Below, piece after piece: positions 6,069-6,314 of a stretch of 6,314 bases of DNA. Under the pieces are notes generated by a model. That model worked only from the letters and a program-made list of their open reading frames with translations. It had not been told where the DNA came from and did not search any database. How positions within the stretch are numbered: the stretch's first letter is position 1; each line of letters starts with the position of its first letter. This DNA is from Desulfobacteraceae bacterium (GTDB lineage Bacteria; Desulfobacterota; DSM-4660; Desulfatiglandales; Desulfatiglandaceae): NCBI GenBank assembly GCA_030589715.1, contig JAUUVE010000134.1:1-6314 (forward strand). The letters are read 5' to 3'. The position numbers and the translations under genes are program-made.

Positions 6069-6314
6069 ATGACAGAGCACATCCTCCAGGTGGAAAACAT
6101 CAAGGTGCGCTATTCCGGTCTGCCGGTCCTCCATGGGGTGTCCCTTAACGTGGGCTCCGGCGAAACAGTGTGTGTGGTAGGAGCCAACGGCGCGGGAAAG
6201 TCTACTTTACTCCGGGCAATCATGGGAACACAGCGTGTCTTTGAGGGGCGGATTCTCTACAGGGGACGGGAGATCCAGAAACTCAGGACAGAAGAAATCG
6301 TACGGATGGGGATC
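6069..6314 (+). CDS. livF: HAAT ABC importer ATPase LivF, 5' part (cut by window end)
   Basis: The first 82 codons of the second ATPase subunit are present and the frame is open to the window end. It starts MTEHILQVENIKVRYSGLPV, contains Walker A GANGAGKST (38-46), and reaches the EGRILYRG strand and the helix before the Q-loop. The family is usually about 235 residues, so roughly two thirds lies outside. The short N-terminus before Walker A and the 'V-Y-G-P-VL-GVSL' pattern distinguish LivF from LivG. It begins 5 bases after the livG stop with only a weak ribosome site (GGATAAG, 6058-6064), so it probably depends on translation coming from livG. Function is inferred from position and family. 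Confidence 0.92.
   Translation, partial: MTEHILQVENIKVRYSGLPVLHGVSLNVGSGETVCVVGANGAGKSTLLRAIMGTQRVFEGRILYRGREIQKLRTEEIVRMGI

Overview
The window looks like chromosomal DNA of an anaerobic Gram-negative bacterium. A member of Desulfobacterota (the former Deltaproteobacteria, sulfate-reducer or syntroph relatives) is my best guess. The hints are moderate GC with strong GGAGG-type ribosome sites, a periplasmic binding protein with a classical Sec signal, a LivG with the 'LT-A--KR' type of signature loop, and tyrosine-recombinase relics of the integron-integrase type. The lineage is inferred from protein style, not from a marker gene.

Left part (1-949): a gene graveyard with no intact gene. Positions 47-435 hold a tyrosine recombinase of integron-integrase style. 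It has a good ribosome site and start, a stop at codon 4, an otherwise readable N-terminal DNA-binding domain, then a large internal deletion that removes most of the catalytic domain, and finally the Tyr-containing C-terminal tail in another frame. Positions about 601-733 hold the C-terminal end of a second, different recombinase of the same type, broken by a stop and a frameshift. Positions 770-871 hold a 33-codon ORF whose start resembles the N-terminus of ComB-type 2-phosphosulfolactate phosphatases and may be a third remnant. The rest of this part is AT-rich DNA with one short palindrome.

Middle (950-1732): an intact single gene of the YcsI / UPF0317 / DUF1445 family, the family of putative hydro-lyases that includes D-glutamate cyclase. 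A 270-bp AT-rich leader region follows.

Right part (2003-6314, running off the end): a compact five-gene HAAT (branched-chain amino acid type) ABC importer operon in the order binding protein - livH - livM - livG - livF. A GC-rich stem-loop separates the abundant-type binding protein from the permease genes. The two permeases overlap by 13 bp, livM and livG share one base in TGATG, and livF starts 5 bp after livG and is cut by the window edge. The periplasmic protein would deliver its ligand to the LivH/LivM channel, powered by LivG/LivF. The substrate cannot be read from sequence. The nearby D-glutamate-cyclase-like gene makes an amino-acid or lactam ligand an attractive guess but not evidence.

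I found no convincing new defence or mobile system. The most unusual content is the pair of decayed integron-type recombinases. The transporter operon is largely ordinary, apart from a non-canonical LivG signature motif and its intercistronic hairpin.
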